Origin: Cunninghamella blakesleeana
Taxonomy: Eukaryota; Mucoromycota; Mucoromycetes; Mucorales; Cunninghamellaceae
Assembly (NCBI GenBank): GCA_017871115.1
Contig: JAFCIZ010000004.1
Span: forward strand, 1,154,501 to 1,218,500
Direction of reading: 5' to 3'
Length of the DNA: 64,000 bases
The notes under the pieces were generated by a model. It did not search any database. It was not told where the DNA came from and saw only the letters and a list, made by a program, of their open reading frames with translations. A program made the translations under genes and the position numbers. This document shows positions 50,505-61,889 of this stretch, piece after piece (the stretch's first letter is position 1; the number at the start of each line of letters is the position of its first letter).

Positions 50505-50911
50505 AAAAGCCAATGGTATTACATCGGATTTTTAAAATAATAAAAAAATATACCTACTTATTTTTCCATTAAACTATTAAATATATATATTTTTATCTTT
50601 TTAAAATTATGTAATCTTATTTAATGATTTTTCTATATACATATCATCAATAATGAATGTTACAAAAAAGCTAACGATTTTTACGCTATGTATATAAAAA
50701 AACTTGATGTGTACTTTAACTTCTAAAATATTTTTAGATAATCCCTTTTAAAAAAAAGCAGACAATATACTGTTCTCTTTATTTTATTTATCAATTACTA
50801 TGAAATAGCTATACTTTAAACCAAATATGTAATGATCTTTAATGAAAAATGACAATAGGAAAGAATAAAATAGAATCTAACAGCAATAGGGGAAGTACTT
50901 TAAAATATTTA

Positions 50912-50957
50912 AGGCTCTTTCACACACGAAAGAATACGATAAAATACAAAAGAGCCT
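50912..50957. repeat. Small inverted repeat (aggctcttt ... aaagagcct)
   Basis: Two perfect 9-bp arms (50912-50920 and 50949-50957) flank a 28-nt loop, about 410 bp after the peroxiredoxin stop. It could fold as an RNA hairpin; significance is unknown. Confidence 0.5.
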
Positions 50958-50983
50958 GAGTTTAAATAAAATAGTGCATATAC

Positions 50984-51133
50984 TTATGAGTTTGGCCAAC
51001 TTGATCTAAAACATCTACTAAAATTATAAGTCGGTAAAAATCCATTTGATATGGCTAGCAGGTGAGCAATTCTATCTGGTAAGATTTCCCATTGATATAT
51101 TGCTCTTATCAAACTGTATAGATTTTTTTGTAA
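50984..51133 (-). other. Coding-like island, possible exon or gene remnant
   Basis: After a minus-strand atttag acceptor-like site there are exactly 49 open codons and a TAA. The translation is unusually balanced for this region (e.g. LIRAIYQWEILPDRIAHLLA and NFSRCFRSSWPNS). No start codon or upstream exon was established. It could be a terminal exon, a pseudogene fragment or chance. Confidence 0.2.
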
Positions 51134-52101
51134 CTAAATTAAATTGACAATTCATAGCTATGCATACACAGTTTATATTGGCTTATTTTAAATGGATTCC
51201 TTCAGAAAATAAAATAGGCACTATTATTAAGTATTTTAAACAAATAAATGACCTTATATAAATTATTATTACTTGATTTGTAAAAAGCTCTAGAAAATTG
51301 AATGCAGTAGTAAACCAATGTAGTAATAAGCCAAGCAATATATACACAGAAGAAACATAACAGTATACCAATAAACTTATGCACATAAATATATATAATT
51401 GAAGTATTTTGATAATATAAAAATGGTAATATAAAAAAGAAAAAAATAAGTGCATACTTTATATTTTCAATTTCCTTTGTCGCTTTTTACTAATTTTATT
51501 TTTCATAACAAAAAGGAGAAGTACTGTACTTCAGTATATAAACAAAAAATTTCATTATTGTTTTATTTATTATCATTATAAATCAATGATATTATATAAT
51601 AAAGTATTTGATTAACACGATGGCATTATTTAAATGGTAAACCCATGCATCTAGTATATAACATTCATTTTTTGCACCCAAATTAGTTATTGATATTATG
51701 AAAACAGTCGTATTATCTTTCATTATTAACTTTGGTGTTAATAAATTCATGAACTATTACTAGTTCTTTTTTAAAAAATAAAAGGGGAGGGCAAGATTAT
51801 ACTACAAGCAAGATTTAATCGACCTCTATATGGAGTGACTCCAAGTTACCATATTAATATATATTAAAATATATCTTTTTTTGAATGTGGAGAAGAGAGA
51901 TAAAATAAAGAAAAAGAAAAACGGTTATCCAAATATGGATAATAAATATGTTTATTGAATACTTTTATTTTTTTAAAAAAAAAAATATAATATAAAAAAT
52001 AATGACAAAAATTATAATAAAAAATGAAAAATTAAAAAATTAAAAAATGATTATAATAGTAGATTAGGAAAAAGGAATAATAAAAATAATAAATGATTAT
52101 A

Positions 52102-52872
52102 TTACTGCATATTGGATGAAACAGTTGGTAGTAATTCAATATTCTTTTTGTTTTTAATAAATAAATTATTTATGCAGTATTGTAACCATACTAAACTGAT
52201 GATAATCATTTCCACCATTAAAGTAAATAAAATGATATATTTTAATCCAGAAATGGACTTATTAGAAATAGAACAAGCATTCCAAATAAGGGAAATTAGA
52301 GATGAAGATGAAGAGGATGGTGCTGTTAATAACGATGAAGGAAGGGTAGGATTTAATAAGAAAGCTGAATCAATTGCTTGTATTTTTTGATCAAATGAAA
52401 TACAAAACATCCAAGTGATTGCAAGTCCAACAGACATTAAAAATTGACAAAATATATCAATACAGCCTTTTAAAAAAAATGTTGATGATGAAGTTGATGA
52501 CTGAGTAGATTGTTGGTGATTATTTCCTTTTTCGTTACGATTTTCATTATCATTATTGTTGTTATTATGAATAGAACATGAATAAGGTAATTTTTTGATT
52601 TTTTCCATCTGATTACCAGCTAATAAAAACAATGGGCAAAAAATAGATGCTTGACAAGCAACTAAAGTGGCTATTAACTTTCTATCTTGGATAATGGATT
52701 GGGCAACATCATCTATATGTTTTTTATTGATGCTATGGTGTAATAAACTTAATAGTGGAATTGTATCTTGACTATATCGATTTAATGAGGCAATCATAAC
52801 AAAGATGGACAATAATAGAATGCCCATACGAACCCAATAAATAACCATTGTTAATATTTTTTCGCTATCCAT
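52102..52872 (-). CDS. Four-transmembrane protein of unknown function
   Basis: This is a single exon of 256 aa. Four hydrophobic helices are seen at about 8-30 (TMVIYWVRMGILLLSIFVMI), 65-86 (LIATLVACQASIFCPLFLLA), 138-160 (CQFLMSVGLAITWMFCISFD) and 212-235 (YIILFTLMVEMIIISLVWLQ). TM2 and TM3 are separated by an Asn/Ser-rich loop of low complexity. The layout (four TMs, short termini, polar intracellular tail ending NIELLPTVSSNMQ) resembles MARVEL-type or other fungal four-TM membrane proteins, but I see no diagnostic motif. An arginine in TM1 (WVRMG) is a feature seen in some MARVEL proteins. No function is assigned. Confidence 0.65.
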   Translation of the reverse strand: MDSEKILTMVIYWVRMGILLLSIFVMIASLNRYSQDTIPLLSLLHHSINKKHIDDVAQSIIQDRKLIATLVACQASIFCPLFLLAGNQMEKIKKLPYSCSIHNNNNNDNENRNEKGNNHQQSTQSSTSSSTFFLKGCIDIFCQFLMSVGLAITWMFCISFDQKIQAIDSAFLLNPTLPSSLLTAPSSSSSSLISLIWNACSISNKSISGLKYIILFTLMVEMIIISLVWLQYCINNLFIKNKKNIELLPTVSSNMQ

Positions 52873-52919
52873 TTTATATTTTCTTATTTAAAAAGTTTAA
52901 AAAAATAAAAAATAAAAAA

Positions 52920-52952
<33 letters not shown>
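52920..52952. repeat. (AAAACG)n tandem repeat in a promoter/leader
   Basis: Five and a half units of the hexamer lie about 48-80 bp upstream of the four-TM start codon. CpG-containing repeats are rare in this A/T-rich DNA. Confidence 0.8.
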
Positions 52953-52960
52953 TAGAAGGA

Positions 52961-52973
52961 AAAAAAAAATTGA
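52961..52973. promoter_or_regulatory. Candidate promoter motif (reverse of TCAATTTTTTTT)
   Basis: The sequence aaaaaaaaattga lies about 90-101 bp upstream of the four-TM gene start codon. Confidence 0.3.
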
Positions 52974-53351
52974 TACTTTTATTTTATAAAAAAAATAACA
53001 TCCATCCTCTCCATTTTATTATTTTAATTATGCATATCTTAAAATGTTGACAGATTCTTTAGTAACCCACCCCCCTTTGTTTTGAAGTTGACGGAATTAA
53101 ATATGTCCCTGTTTGGAATTTCTCCTTCAATCAAGCTTAGTATTTTAAATATAATCCGGAAGATATAAAGTGTGCCTTTTTTTATTTTTTATTTCGTTTA
53201 TTCTACTTTCAATTTAAAAATTCACATAAATAAAATAAAAAATTAAAATATATATATATAATATAGCTAAAAAAAATTAAATATAGGTAAAAAGTATACA
53301 AAAATAATTATAATAATAGTAATAATAATAATAGTAGAAATAATATACTTT

Positions 53352-55980
53352 TTATGGATTATAAGGAGGATGAGAGTTTGGATCGTGAGTAGATATAGTA
53401 TTATATGGTGAATAGGTAGCGTGTTGTTGGGGTGAATGGTGCTGTTGTTGTTGAGGTTGTAATGGCTGTTGTTGTTGATGATGATGAGGTGTAAAGGGTG
53501 TATGTTGCTGTAATGGTTGTTGTGGTTGTGGTTGATAATGCTGCTGTTGCTGCTGTTGATAAGGTAACTGATATGTAGGATATGGTTGCGTCTGTGGTAA
53601 AGTTTGTTGTGGTTGTGGTTGTAATGGTTGTTGTTGCTGTGTAGTACTTCCAGACATCTGACTCTGTAAAAAAGATAATTAATTAAACACAATTACTTAA
53701 ACATATATAAATAAACTACCATTTATATTAATTTATTTTACCAATATGCCTAAAAGCTGTTGAATTTGATTCTGATTTTGTGGAGGAGGTCCAGTAGGTG
53801 CAGCAGAAAGTGATGGAGGGCCAGAGATTGGCAAATTATTTGCTACTGGTTGTGAGTATATTGAAGACTGGGCTGGAACTGGAACTGGAGCTGGAGCCGG
53901 AGCCGGAGCCGGAGCTGGAACCTGGTTTTGACCACTTTGCAATTGTGACAATAATGTAAGTAACTATTATTATTATTATTATTATTTAAAAAAAAGTAGA
54001 TAAACATTATAAATAAAATATAACTATTAGTATGGTAATTATGCTTCTGTGTTTATTAATTTTTTTTGTCTTACCTGTTGTGCTTTTTGTGATTTTTCTA
54101 ATTGACTCTGATCCTAAAATTATATTTAAATAAAAATAATAATAAAAATAATAATAGTCAGTTCACGTATTAATAAAAAAAATCATAAATGTACTCTTAT
54201 TATTATTTTTATTGTAAATATTATAAAAATAATTTACGATAATAGAGTTTGAAGTTGGGACAGGAAGTGGAGTAGGAGCTGGCATTGAAGAAGGAGGTGG
54301 GTTCCAGTGTGATGATGATGAATGTCTTGGTGGTGGGGATGTATGCCTGCCTCGTCGATGATGATCATCATATCTATCTCTGTCGTGTCGATTTGATCTT
54401 GGATCTGATCTGCGCGTTCTATCGCCACGTCTTGAAGGTGAAACATCACGTCTTTCTCTTTAAAAACATATAATTATTATTAATATATATGCAATCTCCC
54501 ATTTCCCCCTCTCTGTTATTATTATTACTATCATTATCATAGTTAAATATATATATTATTTTTACCTTGGTCCTTGGTCCCAAAAATAAGTTACATCCCA
54601 TTTACCATTTTTATAGCTTTTTCCATGAGTTGCATCAGCAGCAGCTACTGCAGCTCTAGAGTCATAAAATTCTACGAAGCGTTGCCTATCATGTATTTAT
54701 ATTATGATTTTTATTAAAAAAAAAAATGAATTTCATATAAGTAAACTTATCATATAGCCCTTTTATTTATCTATTCATTCTTATGTGTATATTAATATAA
54801 AAACAAACTTACCAGCGTTCTGTATTTTCGCTTGATGTCTTAAAAGTTGGAGTACGAATAACTTTAATGTCACCAAACTGTTTAAAATAGTCATATAACT
54901 CACTATCCACTAAAGCTGACTGACTACCGTTTAAGGACAACAATAAAGTTCCCTTAAAAAGCAAAGACGTGATAATCACAATAATAAAATAAACATCATT
55001 ATTCATAAATACAAAATATATTTATATTTATAGAGTTATATTATCCTTACTTGGTTCTTTGTACGGTCACACTTAACAACGCGTATATCATCTTTTGGTA
55101 CAGAATAATGAATATCCAAGTTTCTTCCACCTATCATAATATTTTCGCAATCCCTTTTTGCTCTTTCAGCGCTACGTAAATCATACTAAGATTAAATAAT
55201 GAAAAACAAAGTCAGTAATTTTATCTTGGGCAATTTCCGTATTCTTTTTTTTCCGTCATTACATAATGCACAAATACTATCCCACGAGTTTCCATTCTAT
55301 TAAATATTTCTTTGATGTCACCATAAGGACTGAATACTTTCAGAATTTCATCTTCTTTTGTATCAAACTATAATATTTTAATATAAAGGTAATAAAAAAT
55401 GATAATAATATGTAGTAAAAGTAAATGGAAAGAAAAAGAGGGAGAGAGAAGAAAAAAATTGTAAAAAAAATACGTTAAATATTAATACGTCAAAAAAAAT
55501 TCTGACTTGCTTACATATTTCTATATATACAAATATATATATTATAATATATAATATTATTCTTCACCTGAATATTTCTAACAAATAAAGTACGACACTG
55601 TTTCTCTTCGTTTCTTGGATCATCTCTACGAGGACGATAAGGTGCACCACCTATCAGCAGAGTAGTAATAATATTTTATCAAGTGACATTCAATAACAAT
55701 AAATTGATAAATAATATAAATATGGATATATATATATATATAAATATATATTAAAAAAAAGAAGTAGAAAATAATAAGCATAACGAAACGTATTTATTAT
55801 TTTTCCTAAAGATGTATATATGTGTATATTCATAAAAAACTCATCGAATCAAAAATCGACTTTACCATGATTATCACCAGATCTATGGTGACGATTTCCA
55901 CGACGAATTGGTCCTCCTCCATTTATATCTCCTTCTGTATGATCATTATATCTTATGTAATGTCTATCTTCTTCTGTCAT
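53352..55980 (-). CDS. Mei2-like RNA-binding protein with two RRMs and a low-complexity tail
   Basis: There are ten exons on the minus strand: 55866-55980, 55568-55650, 55263-55367, 55051-55185, 54813-54952, 54566-54685, 54238-54457, 54075-54113, 53742-53963 and 53352-53663 (496 aa). RRM1 (about 58-132) has RTLFVRNIQF and the Mei2-type RNP1 TRGIVFVHYYDLRSAERA, followed by RNLDIHYSVPKDD. RRM2 (about 147-225) has GTLLLSLNGSQSALVDSELY and QRFVEFYDSRAAVAAADATH. These linker and RRM features match Mei2/AML proteins. The third, Mei2-specific C-terminal RRM is absent. Instead there is an Arg/Ser region, a Pro-Ala repeat (PAPAPAPAPAPVPVPA) and a Gln/Pro/His-rich tail. Known for the family: control of meiotic or developmental RNAs. 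The role of this truncated form is open. Confidence 0.85.
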
Positions 55981-56410
55981 ATTTTTATAAAGTAATATAT
56001 ATGCTTATAGTAATAATATTTATAATATAAAACAATGAAAAATAAGTGTTTTATTATTATTATTATTTTAAAATAAAAAGAATAAGAAAGGAAAAGGAGC
56101 AAAAACAACAATGAAGAAAAAAAAATAATATCTAAATTTATTTTAAACTCAATTCCCTTAAAAATTTTTGACCTAATTTTTCAAAAAAACTTAAATGCAT
56201 ATAAAAAAATGTATAATTCACTATTATTACGTATTATTTTTGTAATTATGTAAATTAAATTTTCTTTATAACAGGTTGTTATTCACATTTATTTATTTTA
56301 CTTTATAAACAAAAATGACTCTAAAAGTAAATAAGAAAATACATATAATTTATTTAAAAAAACATCATTATTAAAAAAATTATCAATATATAAACAAGTA
56401 TATAAAACTA
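55981..56410. other. Intergenic region, Mei2-like promoter / TPX2-like 3' end
   Basis: This 430 bp region is A/T-rich, with a purine block and aaactcaattcccttaaaaatttttgacc (about 56146-56174), a weaker form of the CAATT-plus-CCC promoter theme. No gene was seen. Confidence 0.4.
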
Positions 56411-59229
56411 TTATTTATGACGTTTATGAACAGGTTTCTCTTGATTTTCTTTTTCTTTCCATAATTTTAATTTTGTTCGAAAAAGTTCTTGATACCGTGC
56501 AGCCCTTTTATCTGTTGCAAATTGAAATGGCTATATATATATATATACTTAGCTAAAAATGTATTTTCATTTCTATTCATTCAATTTTATATATTCGTTG
56601 GTACTTTACCTTTACTTCCAATGGTGGATGGTCATGGCGTCTTTGTTTCTTATTTTCATCCTTTTTCGCATGATGATCATTCTAAAAGAAAAAAAAAAAG
56701 AAAAAACCATTATAAGTATTTAATTAATATAGTTCCAGAATACTTTTTTAATACTTTTATTTTAAAAACTACCTTATTAGTTGATATGGATGATGATGAT
56801 ATAGAATAATAAGGTCGCTTATTTACTCTATGGCTATTGTTATTACTATTATCACGATTAATGGTATATGTCTGATCTTCGGTATGTTTTCGTTGATTAA
56901 TATGTTTTATATTCTTAGCAGAACCTTCATTCTCAAGTACAGATGGTGATTGAGGTACACTTGAACGTTCATCAGTTCGATAACAATTATGACTAATATA
57001 TATATATATAAAATAAAAAGGAAAATCAGATAAGCAAATACATATGACCAAAAAATATCTTATATATTACCTTGAACTGAAGGATCGTTGGCGAGTAAGT
57101 AACTGTGGAGATTTAGGTTTTGTTAATTTATGTGTACCTGGAGAATTTGTTATCTATTTTTATTTTATTAAAAAAAGTTTAAATAATATAAATGCACTAA
57201 TCCATTTTTGTATTTTATTCAATAATAATAATAATAATAATAAGGGAAATAATAAACTTACATTTGATTGTTTTTGATTATTTATAGGTGTTGGTTTAAT
57301 ACCATTGCCTAATCCTTTTTCAAATAATTTCACTCTTGCAGCCAATGGAATATATACATCTTCAGGTGTCATTTCATTACGGATATCATCAATAGCATTA
57401 ATTTTAGTTGTGGATTTGAATCGATTTGTATTTGAGGAACTTCGTTTCTATATAATAATGTATTTTAATTTAATTTTTATTTTTTTTAAAAAAAAATAGA
57501 TTTATTAATTAACACAGTAACTAACCCCATATATATTTATTTTTGCTTTTATAAATGTATTTATATAATTAATTACAGTGATTCCTCCCGATATAGTTTT
57601 ATGTAGCTTTGTACTATTTTCTGAAGATTGAATACGGTTTTGAAAAGATTCTGTTGAACGCATATAATGAGGTAATTCAGTATTAATATATCTGTATCGT
57701 CGTTTAGATGAAGATTTGCTAATATTACTTCCATGAGAAGACGTTTGTGTATTGATTTCTTCATGTTGCTCATCCTTTTTTAAAGTAGCCGCAATATCTA
57801 ATGGTGACTTTGGACTTAATACAGTGGTTTCTTTTTGATGCTGGTGTTTTTCATTATCATTATAGCTATCATTGCCATATATATTACTGTTATTATTTTC
57901 ATTGTCATGACCATTATCGTAATTACTATAATTATTTTTATTATCTACATGATTAATATTCTGAGTGGTGGAATAAGAAGGTGAGAGTAAACTGATATTA
58001 CTGATATTACCGGTATTATCTGATTTTAATGGAGATTTTATAATAGAAGATTGCTTTATGGTATCATCGATGTTATTATTGGCTGTTTTTTGTGGAGTAA
58101 TAGCAGGTGATTGTTTTTTATCTGAATTTTTATATGAAGAATTACTATATACTGGACTACGATAAGTACTTGGAATTTGTTGCTTTTGTGGCGATGCTGG
58201 TGGTGGTGTTGAAGAAGATGATATTATATATTCTCTTTTATCATCATTTTCTTTTTCTTTCTTATTTGGGCTACTAAAAGTGAAAGGGTGACGAGAATAT
58301 GTTTTCGCTGTTGGTGTTACTAATCTTTCGCTGTATGATTTATATAAAAAAGATAAAGATTCATCTTCTTTTTTATCACTCTTGTTATTTTCATTGTCCT
58401 TAACTCTATCATTATCGGTATCAGTATCGCTCTTGATTTTGCCATAACTTAGGTCTCGTTTCTTATCGCCCTTATCATCACTAAACTCATACTTAATATC
58501 GTATTTTTTAATTGGAGAACCATCCAAACTTTTTGTTATAGATTTTTTAGAAGTATGATCCTTTTTATTATCATCTTCAAGAGTATAATGTAGTTTTTGA
58601 GATATATCTGTTGGGCTATTCTTATTATAATCTTTTCTTATAAGAGGACTGAATTTGATAGGGGATGAGTTATCAGAAGAAGGAGTATATTGAAACTCTT
58701 GTCGAACAGGTGTAGAATGAGCAATTTTATAATCAATTTTTGGAAGAGAGCTATTTATCGGTGAAGCATCAAGTGTCATGAGATTTTTTTCTTCTTTATT
58801 TTTATCATCTTCTTCATTAAGAGTATCCCATTTTTCATTACTTCCCAAAGGACTCTTCAAATTTGATTTGATCAAGGAAGAGTCTTTTTCCTTTATAGGT
58901 GAAGCTACTATTTTTTGTTCTTGCTGTGGTGGTTGAATTTTTTCAACATCTTTATTTTCATTGGTAGTAATAGAAGAACTTCGATTATAATTGGATGAAA
59001 AAATTGATCTTCCTAAAGTACTGGTTGTTGTTATTGCTCTAGTCCAATCTAAACTTGGTCGTGGGACTTGCATTGGTGTTCTTAAATCTTCAAAATTAGC
59101 AGGTGGTGATTCACAGCTAAGCGCTTGATAATTATATCGATTCCCAGAACGAGAAGGACTATCAAATAATGTTAAGGGACTAGTATTATTAATATCACTA
59201 CGCCTAGTAGGTGAATCTAAATAATTCAT
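56411..59229 (-). CDS. TPX2-domain protein, probable spindle/microtubule factor
   Basis: There are six exons on the minus strand: 57577-59229, 57262-57447, 57071-57153, 56773-56992, 56610-56681 and 56411-56530 (777 aa). The first exon encodes a long disordered N-terminus packed with S/T-P sites (e.g. YLDSPTRRSD, LFDSPSRSG, DASPINSS, KSPLGSNEKW), i.e. Cdk-type phosphorylation sites. Downstream, EDVYIPLAARVKLFEKG and TKPKSPQLLTRQRSFSS resemble TPX2-type P-x-SP-x-L-x-T-x-x-R elements. The last exon (PFQFATDKRAARYQELFRTK) is the TPX2 C-terminal signature. Known for the family: targeting and activation of Aurora A and nucleation of spindle microtubules. Orthology to TPX2 rather than another TPX2-motif protein is inferred. 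The exon 1 donor (after ATC-ACT) is a choice among two. Confidence 0.72.
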
Positions 59230-60366
59230 TTTATATTTTGTTAAAAAGAGAATTCACAACAATAAAAATATTATAAAAGGAAAAGAAACAAAAAAAAATT
59301 GTCCCTAAACTTTTTTTAAAAAAACGTGCGGACTTTCGAATTTCCTTTTTACCTTTTAGGTTTGCTGGTCATTTTATTAGTTTAATTTATTTTATTTATC
59401 TTATTACCTATCACTAATATATTTTAATTCTTTACAAATACTATAATTATACAGTGTTTTTCATAAATACTAAAATATTTTGATTTTATTTTTTTCTATG
59501 AAGATTATATATGAAGATATTAATTTAATATTATGCTCTAGTAGTATCTATTGTGGTTTATTTATCGAAGTGGATTTTAAGGTTACACTTTTTTTAGCCA
59601 AGCTATCTTATTTAATAAAGCATTTTGAATTAGGTTATTTGATCCTCCAAAAGATCTCATCAATATCAGCAGAAGTGGAGCCCAACATAGGTGCATTTTT
59701 TTTTTAAAAAATCCCTAAGAGAAATATACCTATATCTTATTTTTAATATAGATACTACCATTTCGAAGGATTGATTGAATGATCACGAAGAAAAAAAACA
59801 ACATTTGTATACATGCAAAGTATCACCTTGGTCCATTTTTTACAGTCAATTTTTATTGCATTTTGTGTTGAAGTCCTTAAAAAATTAAACTACGAGGATT
59901 TAATAGGATAAAATATATACCTTAGCTTAGCAGTAGGCCGAAGTAGAAAAGCGTCTACAAAAAATAATAATTTAGTCCAATAAAACTATAAAAAATGATA
60001 TTGGAAAAAGCATACTTTTTATTAGCATAAAAAAATAAAAGATTTATATTTTGAACCAAATTGGAAAATGATTGATCATATACTCCACACAATTTTTTAT
60101 AAAAAAATCGTCTGGATTTAAATTTGATAAAATTTTGCTGGAGGCTTCCTTTTTTAATATTCCTTTCCTTCAACTTCTTTTCTTTCATTTTTCACTTTAT
60201 TCTTTTTTTTATATTAATAAATTTTTTTATCGTTATTGTTACTTTAATATTGAAGTAACATATTTTTTATATTAGTACTTATTTTTTTATCTTTCGTAAA
60301 TACAAAATAACTACTATTTAATTTATAGGGAAATAGACTACTATTTTAACTTAAATATAGTATCAA
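59230..60366. promoter_or_regulatory. Divergent intergenic region, TPX2-like / EamA transporter
   Basis: This 1.1 kb region has a motif variant aaaaaaaattgt at 59291-59302, 62-73 bp upstream of the TPX2-like start, with a GC core (aaaaacgtgcggactttcg, about 59322-59340). The rest is A/T-rich. A 75-codon plus frame at 59480-59707 looks like noise. Confidence 0.4.
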
Positions 60367-61889
60367 ATGTCAGCAAGCATATCTGATATACCAACATCCA
60401 AGAATGATAATACAACCAATAAAATTAGTAATAATGATAAAAGTAAATCAAATGTCTCTTCCACTTCCTCGTTTAATAATATACAAAAACCCATACCAAC
60501 CAGCGTAACGATTGTCAATGAATCTACACCGCTTCTTTCACAATATGATCCTCAAATTTATGAAACAGTAATGTCTTTAACTTTAACTAAAACAGATCCT
60601 CTTCAACGAAAAAAAGAATCAATTGGTTTATTCCTACTTATTATTTCTGCTTTATCACTCACTGCCATGTCTGCTTATGTAAAACAATGCCATCAGTCTT
60701 CTATCGGTCTGTTTACTATTGTCTTTTCTAGATCCATCATTCAACTCAATCTATCTTTAATAGCTTGTGCTTTTTTGAAAATAAATCCATTAGGGAAACG
60801 TGGTATACGGCTTTGGTTACTTCAACGAGCATTCATTGTATCTATCGGTTTAACTTTATTATTTTATAGTTTAACTATGCTGTCTTTATTTACCGCTACA
60901 GGTAAGTAAATATATATATATATATATATAATTACATAAGGAAATATAAGAAATATAAGAAAACTGGCCCCCGTCAATGTTACAATACAGGGTTTTTTTT
61001 AAAACATTTAGAACTTATTTGCTTTTTTTTTTCCCTTTCTAATTGTTTTATATATATGCATACCTATGGATAGTACTCTTTTTTCTTGGCCCAATATTTG
61101 TTGCCATTTTATCAGCCATTGTTTTTGAAGAAAGTTTTAATAGTATGGATGTCTTATATACAATTATTAGTATTGTTGGGATTTTGTTTGTGACCAAACC
61201 AGGTTTAATCTTTACTTATAACAATAACTATTACTCATTTTTGACAATATCCTCCACGAATTCTTTTATTACTCAATTTGGTGTTTGTAGTGCATTACTT
61301 GGCGCTTTAACATCAGCTATGAGTTTTATTACTGTCCGTAAAATTGGTAAAGGAGTTCATTTCTTGGTGCATTCTGTTTATTTTGGTGCCGTCTCTTCTT
61401 TAATTAGTCCTATTGGATTTTTCATTTTTCAAGAATCACCATTATTGCCCTCTGATATCAATTGGACAACTCTACAAAATTTAATATTACTCGGCTTATT
61501 TGCATTTGTAGGACAGTGTTCTCTAAATCAGGGGTAAGTTCATAAATATAAAAACAAGAATAAAAATAAATTAATATGAATGATAACCGTGATCAGTAAC
61601 AATTTACTACAATGGTTTTTTTAACTATTTTAGTTTGAAAATGGCACCAACTGGACTTGGTATTATCATTAGAGGAGGTGATCTCTTTTTTGCTTTTATA
61701 CTTGGAATAATTTTATTTAATGAATATCCAGATGGGAATACATTGTTTGGTTCAGCGTTAATATTAATTACGACAACAACAATGGATTTACACAAGTTAA
61801 AAAATCGGGCCATATTATTAGCAACTAACCATGCAAAAAAAAGAAGTTCACGTGATAGATTAAGATCAACCTCAGGGTCTACCTCTTGA
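60367..61889 (+). CDS. EamA/DMT-superfamily transporter, SLC35G-like
   Basis: There are three exons: 60367-60901, 61074-61533 and 61634-61889 (416 aa). A polar, Ser/Asn-rich N-terminal region of about 90 residues is followed by about ten transmembrane helices in two EamA halves. Half one starts ESIGLFLLIISALSLTAMSA, with VFSRSIIQLNLSLIACAFLK. Half two has LGALTSAMSFITVRKIGKGV and ends in MAPTGLGIIIRGGDLFFAFI. Splicing restores LFTATVLFFLGPIFVAILSA across intron 1. The C-terminus is basic (HAKKRSSRDRLRSTSG). Known for the family: drug/metabolite transporter fold; fungal SLC35G1-like members have mostly unknown substrates. It sits between the TPX2-like gene and MED1 with no functional link seen. 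Confidence 0.88.

Larger units (their letters stand above)
50505..52101. other. Convergent intergenic region (1.6 kb)
   Basis: This region lies between the peroxiredoxin and four-TM gene stops. It contains a small inverted repeat (50912-50957) and a coding-like minus island at 50984-51133. ORF-sized minus frames at 51183-51455 are hydrophobic A/T noise or possibly decayed sequence. No gene is supported. Confidence 0.4.
52873..53351. promoter_or_regulatory. Promoter of the four-TM gene / 3' end of the Mei2-like gene
   Basis: This 479 bp region has an (AAAACG)n tandem repeat at 52920-52952, directly followed by the recurring aaaaaaaaattga element (52961-52973). A GC-richer patch (acccacccccctttgttttgaagttgacgg, about 53066-53095) lies further out. 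No gene was seen. Confidence 0.45.

Noticed and set aside
51183..51455. Hydrophobic minus-strand ORF resembling a membrane protein
   Set aside because: Its composition (Ile/Leu/Tyr/Phe) is what random A/T-rich DNA encodes. No donor/acceptor links it to a better exon and no conserved motif is seen.
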